Source of the DNA: Streptomyces sp. NRRL F-5122
GTDB lineage: Bacteria; Actinomycetota; Actinomycetes; Streptomycetales; Streptomycetaceae
DNA length: 15,330 nucleotides
NCBI RefSeq assembly: GCF_001507435.1
Contig: NZ_LMWH01000309.1
Coordinates: forward strand, 1-15,330
Direction: 5' to 3'
The translations under genes were made by a program, and so were the position numbers. Below, in pieces: positions 6,905 to 13,034 of the stretch. Every line of letters begins with the position of its first letter. Position 1 is the stretch's first letter. Below the pieces are notes generated by a model. The model saw only the letters and a list, made by a program, of their open reading frames with translations, was not told the origin of the DNA and did not search any database.

Positions 6905-7382
6905 CTAATGGAAATCGTTGCCATTTGTTGATCTGTCCGCAGGTGGCGAGGTGCTGTCCGGCTTCGGCCGACACTGATCGCAGACGCCTGTGAGCTCCAC
7001 GATGTGCTCGACGTCGGCGAACCCGGTCGCGGCGGCAACGCCGTCGGCCCACCGCTCGACGGTTTCGGCCGCGACGGGGAGGCTGCGGCCGCAGAGCCGG
7101 CACACGAGGTAGTGCCGGTGGCCGTCGACCGGCACTACGGGGACGGTAGAGCCGCTCGCCGGTCCTGTCGCGTACGACGTCCACGTGTCCGGCCTGCTCC
7201 AGCGCCTGCAGGGTGCGGTACACAGTGGACAGGCCCACGGCGGTGCCCTCCGATGCGAGTGCCGCGTGCAACTCCCTGGCGGAGGCGAAGCCGGGGCGGT
7301 CGCGCAGGGTTCGGAGGACGGCTGTCCGTTGCCATGTCGACCGCCGGCCCGGAGGGTGCTCGCTCATCGACGAAAGGTGCAC
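6905..7382 (-). pseudogene. zur: Zur (Fur-family zinc regulator), reading frame broken by a one-base insertion
   Basis: The N-terminal half (from GTG 7382 with GGGAGG eight bases upstream, or ATG 7367) is a Fur-type winged helix with STVYRTLQALEQAGHVDVV. After TGERLYRP the frame shifts at the run GGGG on the plus strand (7139-7142, CCCC in the gene). Removing one base restores VVPVDGHRHYLVCRLCGRS and runs to the TAG at 6905. The rejoined protein of about 158 aa has both structural zinc Cys pairs (CRLC and CDQC) and the His residues of the sensor site (HRHYLVC, EHIVELTG). As written, the first frame continues without metal ligands. This may be a true mutation or a homopolymer sequencing error. 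It has its own Zur-like box. Confidence 0.85.
6909..6923. promoter_or_regulatory. Second Zur-box-like dyad, inside the 3' end of zur
   Basis: TGGAAATCGTTGCCA, extended to AATGG...CCATT at 6907-6925, pairs in seven of nine positions around C6916. It resembles actinobacterial Zur/FurB sites and lies 39 bases centre to centre from the znuA-proximal box. It overlaps the last codons of the zur reading frame, so it serves both as coding sequence and perhaps as an operator. Confidence 0.5.
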
Positions 7383-7430
7383 GACGCCTGCCTCCCGCGT
7401 CACTGGGAAATGGTCCGGCGCAAGAGTAAG

Positions 7431-7445
7431 TGGAAATGAATACCA
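7431..7445. promoter_or_regulatory. Zur-box-like operator upstream of zur
   Basis: TGGAAATGAATACCA is a 7-1-7 imperfect inverted repeat (five of seven pairs) sharing the core AAATGAAT with the boxes at 6870 and 9122. It is 48 bases before the GTG start of zur, fitting autoregulation. It could also act on the plus strand, where no clear gene follows. Confidence 0.65.
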
Positions 7446-7705
7446 TTACTATCTGTCCTGGCATCCCGCGCGTCCTCCGGGCCCCCGGCACCTCGCTCCC
7501 GCCCAGGAGGGGGGGCTTTCTGGTGCCCCGGCGGTCTACGAGGACCCGGAGCGGGCCGCCCTGCTCACCGAACGCCACATCAACCCACTGAGATCGGGCC
7601 GATACGTTCCTGTCCGGCCGCGGGGCGAGCCCGCCCCCTCCGGGAAAATCGCGGCGCGACAGCCACCGCCGTGCTCGCCGCGATCTGCCGACTCCTCCCG
7701 GGAGG
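7446..7705. other. Non-coding or decayed stretch between zur and the ATPase operon
   Basis: No supported gene. One plus-strand frame around 7528-7600 has strongly coding-like codons (AVYEDPERAALLTERHINPL) but no start codon with a ribosome site and no family I recognise. It lies just behind the Zur-like box and could be the remnant of a zinc-regulated gene. Near the right side are the terminator hairpin and a 12-base palindrome next to the stop of the 130-aa gene. Confidence 0.4.
7645..7684 (-). terminator. Probable intrinsic terminator of the ATPase/130-aa operon
   Basis: On the minus strand ATCGCGGCG (7684-7676) pairs perfectly with CGCCGCGAT (7656-7648) over nine bases, followed directly by TTTT. 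It lies about 20 bases past the operon's stop codon. A separate perfect palindrome CCTCCCGGGAGG (7694-7705) touches the stop codon. Confidence 0.6.
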
Positions 7706-8098
7706 TCAGCAGTCGCGCAACTCCGGTGACTGGTTCAGGATCTGGGCGCGCAACGACGTGAAGCGCGTGTGAGTGTCGCCGCCGCGTGCCTCGGGGTGGA
7801 AGGCGGCGACGCGGTGGCAGTTCTGGAAGGCGAGGGCGATGCCGAAGTGGCGCTCCAGACTGCCGCGGATCGCGTCGCTGGACAGCGCACGCAACAGCTG
7901 ACCGCGCTCCCGCTCGGAGGGCGGCGGGGTCTGGTTGTCGGCGAACTCCGCGGCTCCGGAACGCAGTTCCGCGGTGAGGCGGGCGATGAGGTCGTAGGCG
8001 TAGGGCAGGGATGAACGGACCGATTCCATGAAGTCCTGCTCCTGCACTTCGCCCTTCTCGGCTTTGGTGAGCAACTGCTGGGAGACCTCGAGCGACAT
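7706..8098 (-). CDS. 130-aa protein of unknown function, partner of the CooC-like ATPase
   Basis: ATG at 8098 with GGAG well placed upstream (AACAGGAGAATTCTTC) gives a 130-aa soluble, mostly helical protein starting MSLEVSQQLLTKAEKGEVQ. I do not recognise the family. The first 75 residues look like two or three helices with a Pro-rich turn (TPPPSERER, 57-65). The C-terminal part carries clustered potential metal ligands: H84, C94-H95, H101, H110 and a terminal C130. It is the second gene after the CooC-like ATPase, 47 bases downstream, and shares its Zur-boxed promoter. A role as metal carrier, adaptor or client of the ATPase is inferred from that context only. Confidence 0.8.
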   Translation of the reverse strand: MSLEVSQQLLTKAEKGEVQEQDFMESVRSSLPYAYDLIARLTAELRSGAAEFADNQTPPPSERERGQLLRALSSDAIRGSLERHFGIALAFQNCHRVAAFHPEARGGDTHTRFTSLRAQILNQSPELRDC

Positions 8099-8145
8099 GA
8101 AGAATTCTCCTGTTCTGCTGGGATGGTTCTGTGCTGGAGGCGGGG

Positions 8146-9105
8146 TCAGGCTCGGGTGGCCAGTGCTGCCGGGCCGTGCTCGAAGCCGGGGTCGATCTGC
8201 GCGGCAAGGTCCTGACCCGTGGCCTCGTTCGCCCAGGCGGCCGCGTTGCGCAGATGGAAGTCCACAGCGTGCTGTTGGAAGGCCGCCCAGTCCTTGGGGC
8301 GGGCATCCACGGCCTCGCGCAGCAGGTCGAGTGCGTGGCGGTTGTGCAGTTCCAGCTCGCCCTGGTGACGGCCCTGTTCCTGGCCGCGAACGTAGGTGGA
8401 CTGCTCGAAGTGGACGAGCAGATCGTCGCCGACGCGTTCCTTGAGGAAGAGCAGGTCGTCCTCTCCCGTCACCTTGTTGCCGACGACGGCCACCTGGATG
8501 CCGAACTCGGCGGCGTGGTCGCGGTACTGGCGGTACACGGAGACGCTCTTGCGGGTCGGTTCGACGACCAGGTACGTCATGTCGAAGCGAGTGAACAGGC
8601 CGGAGGCGAAAGCGTCGGCGCCGGCGGTCATATCCACGACGACGTACTCGCCCGGGCCGTCGACGAGGTGGTTGAGGTACATCTCCACCGCACCAAGCTT
8701 GGAGTGGTAGCAAGCCACGCCCAGGTCGCTCCCGCCGAAGGCCCCGGTGACCATCAGCGGCACGCCGCCCACGTCCTGGATGTGCGTGGCGTGGACCTCG
8801 TCGGCGCCGAGCAGGCGCAGTAACCGGGACCCGCGCCCGGGAGGGGTCGTCTTGACCATTGCATCGCGTGACACGATCCGTGCATTGGTGCCCCGCAGAT
8901 AGTCCTTGATCTCGCCGGTGCGCGCGCTGAGCGGCGGTGCGGAGAAGGACTCGTTCTCGCCGAGACCCAAGGTGTGCGCCAGATGCTGGTTGATGTCGCC
9001 GTCGATCGCGACGACCGGCGCGCCCGAGCGCGCCAGATGGAGGGAGAAGAGGGCCGACAGGGTCGTCTTGCCGCTGCCGCCCTTGCCCACGAAGGCAACG
9101 CGCAT
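8146..9105 (-). CDS. CooC/MinD-family P-loop ATPase, probable metal-insertion accessory protein
   Basis: A 319-aa SIMIBI-class ATPase. It has the deviant Walker A GKGGSGKTT (7-15), the DGDINQHL loop (35-42) corresponding to DxDxN of CooC, and a switch-like VVVDMTAGADAF segment. CooC inserts nickel into carbon-monoxide dehydrogenase using a CxC pair at the dimer interface. The aligned region here reads GVACYHSK, with C132 as the only Cys and H134 two residues on. ATG at 9105 is preferred over GTG 9114 because AGGGGGTG stands six bases before it. A Zur-like box lies 17 bases upstream. Together these suggest a zinc-regulated maturation or allocation ATPase; the client is unknown. Confidence 0.82.
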   Translation of the reverse strand: MRVAFVGKGGSGKTTLSALFSLHLARSGAPVVAIDGDINQHLAHTLGLGENESFSAPPLSARTGEIKDYLRGTNARIVSRDAMVKTTPPGRGSRLLRLLGADEVHATHIQDVGGVPLMVTGAFGGSDLGVACYHSKLGAVEMYLNHLVDGPGEYVVVDMTAGADAFASGLFTRFDMTYLVVEPTRKSVSVYRQYRDHAAEFGIQVAVVGNKVTGEDDLLFLKERVGDDLLVHFEQSTYVRGQEQGRHQGELELHNRHALDLLREAVDARPKDWAAFQQHAVDFHLRNAAAWANEATGQDLAAQIDPGFEHGPAALATRA

Positions 9106-9121
9106 CGTCAACACCCCCTAT

Positions 9122-9136
9122 TGGAAATGAATGTCA
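9122..9136. promoter_or_regulatory. Zur-box-like operator upstream of the CooC-like ATPase
   Basis: TGGAAATGAATGTCA is one base different from the znuA box (6870-6884) and shares AAATGAAT with the zur box. Its own symmetry is weak (four of seven pairs), so the call rests mainly on the match to the two neighbours. It ends 17 bases before the ATG and would overlie the promoter or transcription start on the minus strand. Confidence 0.65.
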
Positions 9137-9474
9137 TGATTGAAGACTGGAGCTTGCGGCGCGGCAGTGTCAAATCCCCGCGCCCCAACTCACCCGTCTG
9201 CGATGGGGTCGGGTCACCTGTGGGGCACACGGGTACCCTTTTGGCTCACCTATGGCGGAGTGATGCCCATGCTGACGTCATGGGGCAGGGTGGCGCGGAT
9301 ACGGGAATGGCCTACCCGATCCCGCGGCCTTGACTGTGGCCTGATCGACTGTTCGTGAAGGGACCGCGCTTGACTGCGAACGGCCTCAGGTCGGCGCGCC
9401 AACGACGAAGAGGGCCTGCGGCAGCGCCGTCTCGGGCGGGTCGATCCAGGTGAAGCCCGGTGGCTCGGACCGCC
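9137..9474. other. Intergenic stretch of about 340 bases, nothing recognised
   Basis: Lies between the ATPase promoter and the 3' end of the NTF2-like gene. On the minus strand TTGACA (complement of 9168-9173) is a -35-like sequence for the ATPase operon, but its spacing to any -10 is poor. Open frames here have no ribosome sites or known motifs. Confidence 0.4.
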
Positions 9475-9924
9475 TTATGAGGTCGTGTCCGGCTTGAGTA
9501 CTTCCTGGGCGAGTTCCGGGCTGAGGAAGTACTCGGCGTAGGGCGTGTTCGCGAAGTGATCGGCCATCAGCCGGGACCAAAGAAGGACCGACCGAAGCGG
9601 CCGATGGTTGATGATCACGTGTTGAGCCTGGCCGGTATCGTTATAGCGCACTATCACGACGCTGCCGATCGGCTCGCCGTGCACCTGCGAGGTGTAGTCC
9701 TCGACAAAACCGTGCTCGCCATATGTGCCCACGTAGTTGAACTCTTGGTAGTCGTAAAGGGTGCGGGCGTAGGCGAGTATCTCGCGCACGGCGTGGGCTC
9801 CCTCGACGATTCCGTTCAGGACCGAGGCTTCCATGGTGGCGTCTTCCGCCAGATTGTCCAACCAGGCGGGGCGGTAGTCCCGTCGGTGCATATCTGTGTT
9901 GCCGCTGCCGAGGTATGTGCTCAT
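9475..9924 (-). CDS. NTF2/SnoaL-like domain protein
   Basis: A 149-aa soluble protein. The pattern PAWLDNLAEDATMEASVLNGIVEGAHAVREIL at residues 19-50 is typical of the nuclear-transport-factor-2-like cone fold, where a small molecule or nothing is bound in a pocket. It continues with paired strands (FNYVGTYGEHGFVEDYTSQVHG, IGSVVIVRYND) and a C-terminal extension with LLWSRLMADHF. The ATG at 9924 has GGGAC seven bases upstream. Members range from enzymes (cyclases, isomerases) to plain binding proteins, so no reaction is assigned. It appears monocistronic, with a 10-base palindrome in its upstream region. Confidence 0.8.
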   Translation of the reverse strand: MSTYLGSGNTDMHRRDYRPAWLDNLAEDATMEASVLNGIVEGAHAVREILAYARTLYDYQEFNYVGTYGEHGFVEDYTSQVHGEPIGSVVIVRYNDTGQAQHVIINHRPLRSVLLWSRLMADHFANTPYAEYFLSPELAQEVLKPDTTS

Positions 9925-9947
9925 GGTCGGTCCCTGACGGTTCGATC

Positions 9948-9957
9948 CAGAATTCTG
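9948..9957. promoter_or_regulatory. Perfect 10-base palindrome upstream of the NTF2-like gene
   Basis: CAGAATTCTG lies 23 bases before the ATG at 9924. Position and symmetry fit a repressor site, but no regulator gene adjoins it and a palindrome this short can occur by chance. Confidence 0.3.
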
Positions 9958-10254
9958 ACAGAGGTGTAATCCGTTTGGCTATGTTAGTCGACTCGGCTGC
10001 GGGACGCTGGGGAGCCGTGGTCGGCCGGTCTTGTCATGCTGTGTTCCACACTGCATATGAGTACACAGCTGCCCGGCGATTGACTGGTGTGCAGGGGCCG
10101 AAGGCACGTATCTGAGCGAGGTCGAGGCCCAGGTGATCTCGGCAGTCCGGGTGCGGCGGCCGAGTTGAGTCGGCTGCACGTGATGCCCTCGATGTCCGCT
10201 CAGTTCACAGGGTTCCGCTGTGCTTCGGCTTCACCGCCGCAGGCGCTCGCCGCC

Positions 10255-10286
10255 ATGACCCGCAGCTGCCAGGCCCGGGATACACT
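10255..10286 (+). promoter_or_regulatory. Candidate promoter of the lipoprotein gene
   Basis: ATGACC (10255-10260) and TACACT (10281-10286) resemble -35 and -10 elements with a 20-base spacer, or 18 if GATACA is taken as -10. The site is about 32 bases before the GTG start. The match is weak and the spacing is long. Confidence 0.3.
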
Positions 10287-10318
10287 GCTCAGCCCCACCC
10301 AGACCGGAGGTCGTCTGA

Positions 10319-10849
10319 GTGTTTCCTGCACGGGCACTTGCCGGTGCCCCGTTGGCTCTGGTGATTCTCGCCCTGTCCGGCTGCTCTTCCCTCTGGGGCT
10401 GCACCGACACGACGGCGAAGCGCGGTGAGGCCGCTGTGAGAGTGCAGGTCGAGGACACGTATGGGCAGCGTCGCGGGGGCACCGCCGAGGTTGTTGACTG
10501 GCGCCTTGAGCCCCACCCGCAGGAGCCCTCCGAGGGTGACCAGGTCCACTTCGACTACCGCTTCGACGGCGCCGACGAATATTCCGGCCCTGCAGTGGAC
10601 GCCTGCGCGGTTGACAAGAAGCGCGTGGCACTGGGGTGTCAGACGATCTATTCGTCCGGGGCGTGGCACCAGCCGGACGGTGCCCTCACGGGCGACGACT
10701 GGCTCGCCGTCGAGCGCCCTGAGCAGGTCGCCGGAGTGCTTTTGATCCCCAATGACCAGTCCTACGATCCACGAACCTGCGATCAGGACATCAAGGACGG
10801 TGGCGGGACGCATCCTCCGAAACCAGCCAGCAAGGGGGATCAACTGTAG
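10319..10849 (+). CDS. Secreted lipoprotein of unknown function
   Basis: A 176-aa protein from GTG 10319, with GGAGG eight bases upstream (CGGAGGTCGTCTGA). The N terminus has a basic start, a hydrophobic core (LAGAPLALVILAL) and the lipobox LSGC, so it should be processed and anchored on the outer face of the membrane. The mature part is acidic, with a Gly/Pro-rich tail, and contains further Cys residues in GCTD, DACAV, LGCQT and RTCDQ that may form disulfides. No family is recognised. An open frame on the opposite strand over the same bases is judged a shadow, because the plus frame has the ribosome site and signal peptide. The gene stands beside a transposase remnant. Confidence 0.72.
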   Translation: MFPARALAGAPLALVILALSGCSSLWGCTDTTAKRGEAAVRVQVEDTYGQRRGGTAEVVDWRLEPHPQEPSEGDQVHFDYRFDGADEYSGPAVDACAVDKKRVALGCQTIYSSGAWHQPDGALTGDDWLAVERPEQVAGVLLIPNDQSYDPRTCDQDIKDGGGTHPPKPASKGDQL

Positions 10850-11261
10850 GAGGTCAAGGCGGTTGAGCTCGCGGCACAGGTCTGCCGGCACCCCGGTGTT
10901 CTCGCTGTTTGGCGGTCTGGTTGTGCGCCCATCGCCTCGGCTCGACCTTGCTGCGGCCGCTCCGAGTTCTCAGGAACGGCCACCGCATCGGCTGCTTGAG
11001 GGCTCGGGGCCAGTCCCGGCCGGACCGGAGCGGCAGCAGACGGGACCGCGCTTCCTGGATGGCCTCCTTCCAGGCGTTGGTCAGCGGGGTCGGAAGCAGT
11101 GGGCGCCGCAGTTCACCCCCTCCGCGCTTGACAATGGCCGCGTCCGCGAGTTCCGGTGTGAACACCTTGGTCAAGATCCCTATGCGCGACCGACACCCCG
11201 GCCCCCGCCCCTCCACGGGCAGGTCAACGGACCAGCCAGTTCAAAAGCAAATGTATTGGCC
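10850..11261. other. Stretch holding a degenerate insertion-sequence remnant
   Basis: About 410 bases between the lipoprotein stop and the stop of the NMT1-like gene. Apart from the IS4-type transposase fragment there is no recognisable gene. No clear terminal inverted repeats or target duplications could be picked out. Confidence 0.45.
10854..11216 (-). pseudogene. IS4-type transposase N-terminal remnant
   Basis: The frame begins at a GTG and soon reads RIGILTKVFTPELADAAIVK, which resembles the N-terminal domain of IS4-family transposases (pattern IGVLTxVFxxELVDxVI). After about 50 residues the similarity fades into basic, low-complexity sequence, and no DDE catalytic residues are present. 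It is therefore a truncated, decayed copy, probably a scar of an old insertion between the lipoprotein gene and the TetR/SDR operon. Recognition rests on one short stretch, so the family assignment is moderate. Confidence 0.5.
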
Positions 11262-12140
11262 TTAAGGTGTGGCGTTTGCGGTGCGGTAGAAATCGTCGGC
11301 GGTGACGGCGGCAGGGACGCCGAGTTCGGCGGCGACTGCGGTAATCGCGGCGGCGCCGACCGCAAGGTCGGCTTGGCCGTCGGTGGTGAAGTACGGCGCG
11401 ATGAAGGTCTCGTAGTGGGCTCGGGCTTCGTCTTCGGTATGTCCGCCGAGGAATGTCCGCATGTGCCGCACAGTGGTGTCGGGGTCGTCGCAGATCACCT
11501 GCAGGGCGCGCCGGTGTGCTCGGAGCACGGCTTGGACCGCGGGGTCGTCTGGGTGGATGTAAGTGGGGTCGACGGCCAAGCCCACGGTGGGGATCTGGAA
11601 ATGGTCGCCGACCCAGGCCAGCACCTGCCAGCCGTTCTCGGCGGCTACTGCCTCCGGCGCCATGGTGCTGCCGACCAGGGCCGCGTCGATCTCGCCGTTG
11701 AGCAGCCGCCGCAGATCCATGCCGTAATCGCCGGGGGTGCGGACCATAGTGTGGATGTCGCGGTCCGGGTCAAGGCCTGCCTTGCGCAGCACGATGCGGG
11801 TGAAGCACCCGGGCGCGGTGTGGGGAGCGTGTACAGCAAGCCGTCGTCCGGCCAAGTCGGCCAGGGAGGTCAGGCCGGGGCGGGCGATGAACCAGAACAG
11901 CGGGCGGTGCGTGTTGACGTTGAGTGCGACCCAGGGGGTGTCATCGGTCAGTCGGGACAACAGTGCCCGGCCGAGCCCGATGGTGGCGCCGCGGCGCAGC
12001 CGCTCCTCGTCCCAGGTGCAGCCGTCGCGCAGGGCGACGTGGACGCCCTCGTCGGCGTAGTAGTCCTCCTGGTCGGCTATGTAGGCGGCCAGTTCTTCGT
12101 GCAGGCCTCGTCCGACGTAGGCGAGATCGATGGTGAGCAT
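11262..12140 (-). CDS. NMT1/THI5-like (SsuA-type fold) protein lacking a signal peptide
   Basis: A 292-aa protein with the two-lobed solute-binding pattern of the NMT1/THI5/SsuA group. The start YVGRGLHEELAAYIADQEDYYADEGVHV matches the 'passive ligand loop then Gl-Ve' opening. Later parts include LADLAGRRLAVH, GMDLRRLLNGEIDAALVG and the hinge DHFQIPTVGLAV. ATG at 12140 follows AGGAAG at good spacing. There is no signal peptide or lipobox and no permease or ATPase nearby, so it is probably cytosolic and may be an enzyme: THI5 and 4,5-dihydroxyphthalate decarboxylase share this fold. Its place after the TetR and SDR genes, near pcaF, would suit an aromatic or cofactor pathway, but no reaction can be assigned. 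Confidence 0.78.
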   Translation of the reverse strand: MLTIDLAYVGRGLHEELAAYIADQEDYYADEGVHVALRDGCTWDEERLRRGATIGLGRALLSRLTDDTPWVALNVNTHRPLFWFIARPGLTSLADLAGRRLAVHAPHTAPGCFTRIVLRKAGLDPDRDIHTMVRTPGDYGMDLRRLLNGEIDAALVGSTMAPEAVAAENGWQVLAWVGDHFQIPTVGLAVDPTYIHPDDPAVQAVLRAHRRALQVICDDPDTTVRHMRTFLGGHTEDEARAHYETFIAPYFTTDGQADLAVGAAAITAVAAELGVPAAVTADDFYRTANATP

Positions 12141-12278
12141 GTGATTGGCTTCCTTGGTCGTGCCACTGCCGTGCGTCCGTGGTCGGTGCGGATGCCGCGG
12201 TCCATGGTGCTGAGGAGGGTGTGCCGGTGTGTGCCGGATCGGAATGCCGTGGTCCCGGGCGTGGTGGTCAGCGACACA
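12141..12278. other. 138-base gap inside the TetR-SDR-NMT1-like unit
   Basis: No gene seen. The gap lies between the SDR stop and the ribosome site of the NMT1-like gene. It shows no strong hairpin with U-tract, so readthrough is plausible, but a separate promoter cannot be excluded. Confidence 0.35.
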
Positions 12279-13034
12279 TCAGTACATGGACATTCCACCG
12301 TTGACCGCGGCGGTGGTGCCGGTCATGAAGGTGTTGTCCTCGCCGGCGTAGAAGGCGACCGCCTGGGCGACATCGTCCGGGTGCGCGAGGCGGCCGAGGG
12401 GGGTGGCGGCCACCTGCCGTTGCTTCTGCGCATCATCGAACACGTCGTTCGCGATGCGGGACTCCACCGGGCCGGGCGCGACGATGTTGACGGTGATGCC
12501 CTGGGGGCCGAGTTCCTGTGCGAGGTAGCGGGCGAACTGCTCCAGCGCGGCCTTGGCGGTGCCCAGTGCGATCATGCCCTCCCGGGGCCGGCGGCTGAGG
12601 CCGGTACCGAGATAGATGATGCGGCCCCAGCCTTGTGCCGTCATTGCCGGCAGGACCGCTTTTGTGACCGCGAACGCAGAATGCATTTCGGCATCGAGCT
12701 TGCCGCCCAACTCCTCCCACGTCATGTCTTGAAACGACTTGACCGCATACGGGATGAGCGCATTGTGCACGAGCACGTCGATGTCGCTCCATGCTGCCCG
12801 GACCTGCTCGACCATGTTCGTGATCGCCGCCACCTCGCGCACATCGGCCTGTACGGCCATGGCCTGGCCGCCTGCGGCCTCGATATCGGCCACTACCTCC
12901 TCTGCCGACTTGCTGCTGCGGAGGTAGTTGACCACCACGCGCATCCCTCGCGCGGCCAGAAGGCGCGCGGTGGCCGCGCCGATTCCGCTGCTGGCCCCTG
13001 TCACCAGTGCCACCCTGCCGGTCGACCCGGTCAT
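12279..13034 (-). CDS. Short-chain dehydrogenase/reductase with atypical active site
   Basis: A 251-aa classical SDR-type Rossmann protein. It has the cofactor loop TGASSGIG (12-19), D64 in the QADV position and a modified NNAG motif (VLVHNAL, 88-93). The usual catalytic Asn-Ser-Tyr-Lys set reads Glu116-Thr144-Leu157-Lys161, so the Tyr acid/base is absent and only Lys is kept (MIALGTAKAAL). The C-terminal part is normal (VNIVAPGPVESRI, FMTGTTAAVNGG). It resembles FabG-like reductases overall, but reductase activity is doubtful. Its ATG overlaps the tetR stop (ATGA, 13031-13034), so expression is tied to the regulator. Confidence 0.88.
   Translation of the reverse strand: MTGSTGRVALVTGASSGIGAATARLLAARGMRVVVNYLRSSKSAEEVVADIEAAGGQAMAVQADVREVAAITNMVEQVRAAWSDIDVLVHNALIPYAVKSFQDMTWEELGGKLDAEMHSAFAVTKAVLPAMTAQGWGRIIYLGTGLSRRPREGMIALGTAKAALEQFARYLAQELGPQGITVNIVAPGPVESRIANDVFDDAQKQRQVAATPLGRLAHPDDVAQAVAFYAGEDNTFMTGTTAAVNGGMSMY

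Larger units (their letters stand above)
9925..10318. other. Intergenic stretch of about 390 bases between divergent genes
   Basis: No supported gene. Near the NTF2-like start there is a perfect palindrome CAGAATTCTG (9948-9957), a possible operator. A short plus-strand frame ending at 10167 (TYLSEVEAQVISAVRVRRPS) has no start and may be a gene remnant. Confidence 0.4.

Noticed and set aside
7139..7142. Programmed ribosomal frameshifting in zur
   Set aside because: No slippery heptamer, stop codon or downstream structure typical of programmed shifts was seen, and Zur proteins are not known to use it. Mutation or sequencing error is simpler.
9386..9580. A 64-codon minus-strand frame past the NTF2-like stop
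   Set aside because: It overlaps the NTF2-like gene in another frame, lacks a ribosome site and matches nothing recognisable.
10289..10891. A 200-codon minus-strand frame over the lipoprotein
   Set aside because: It has no ribosome site or recognisable family, while the plus frame has GGAGG, a signal peptide and a lipobox.
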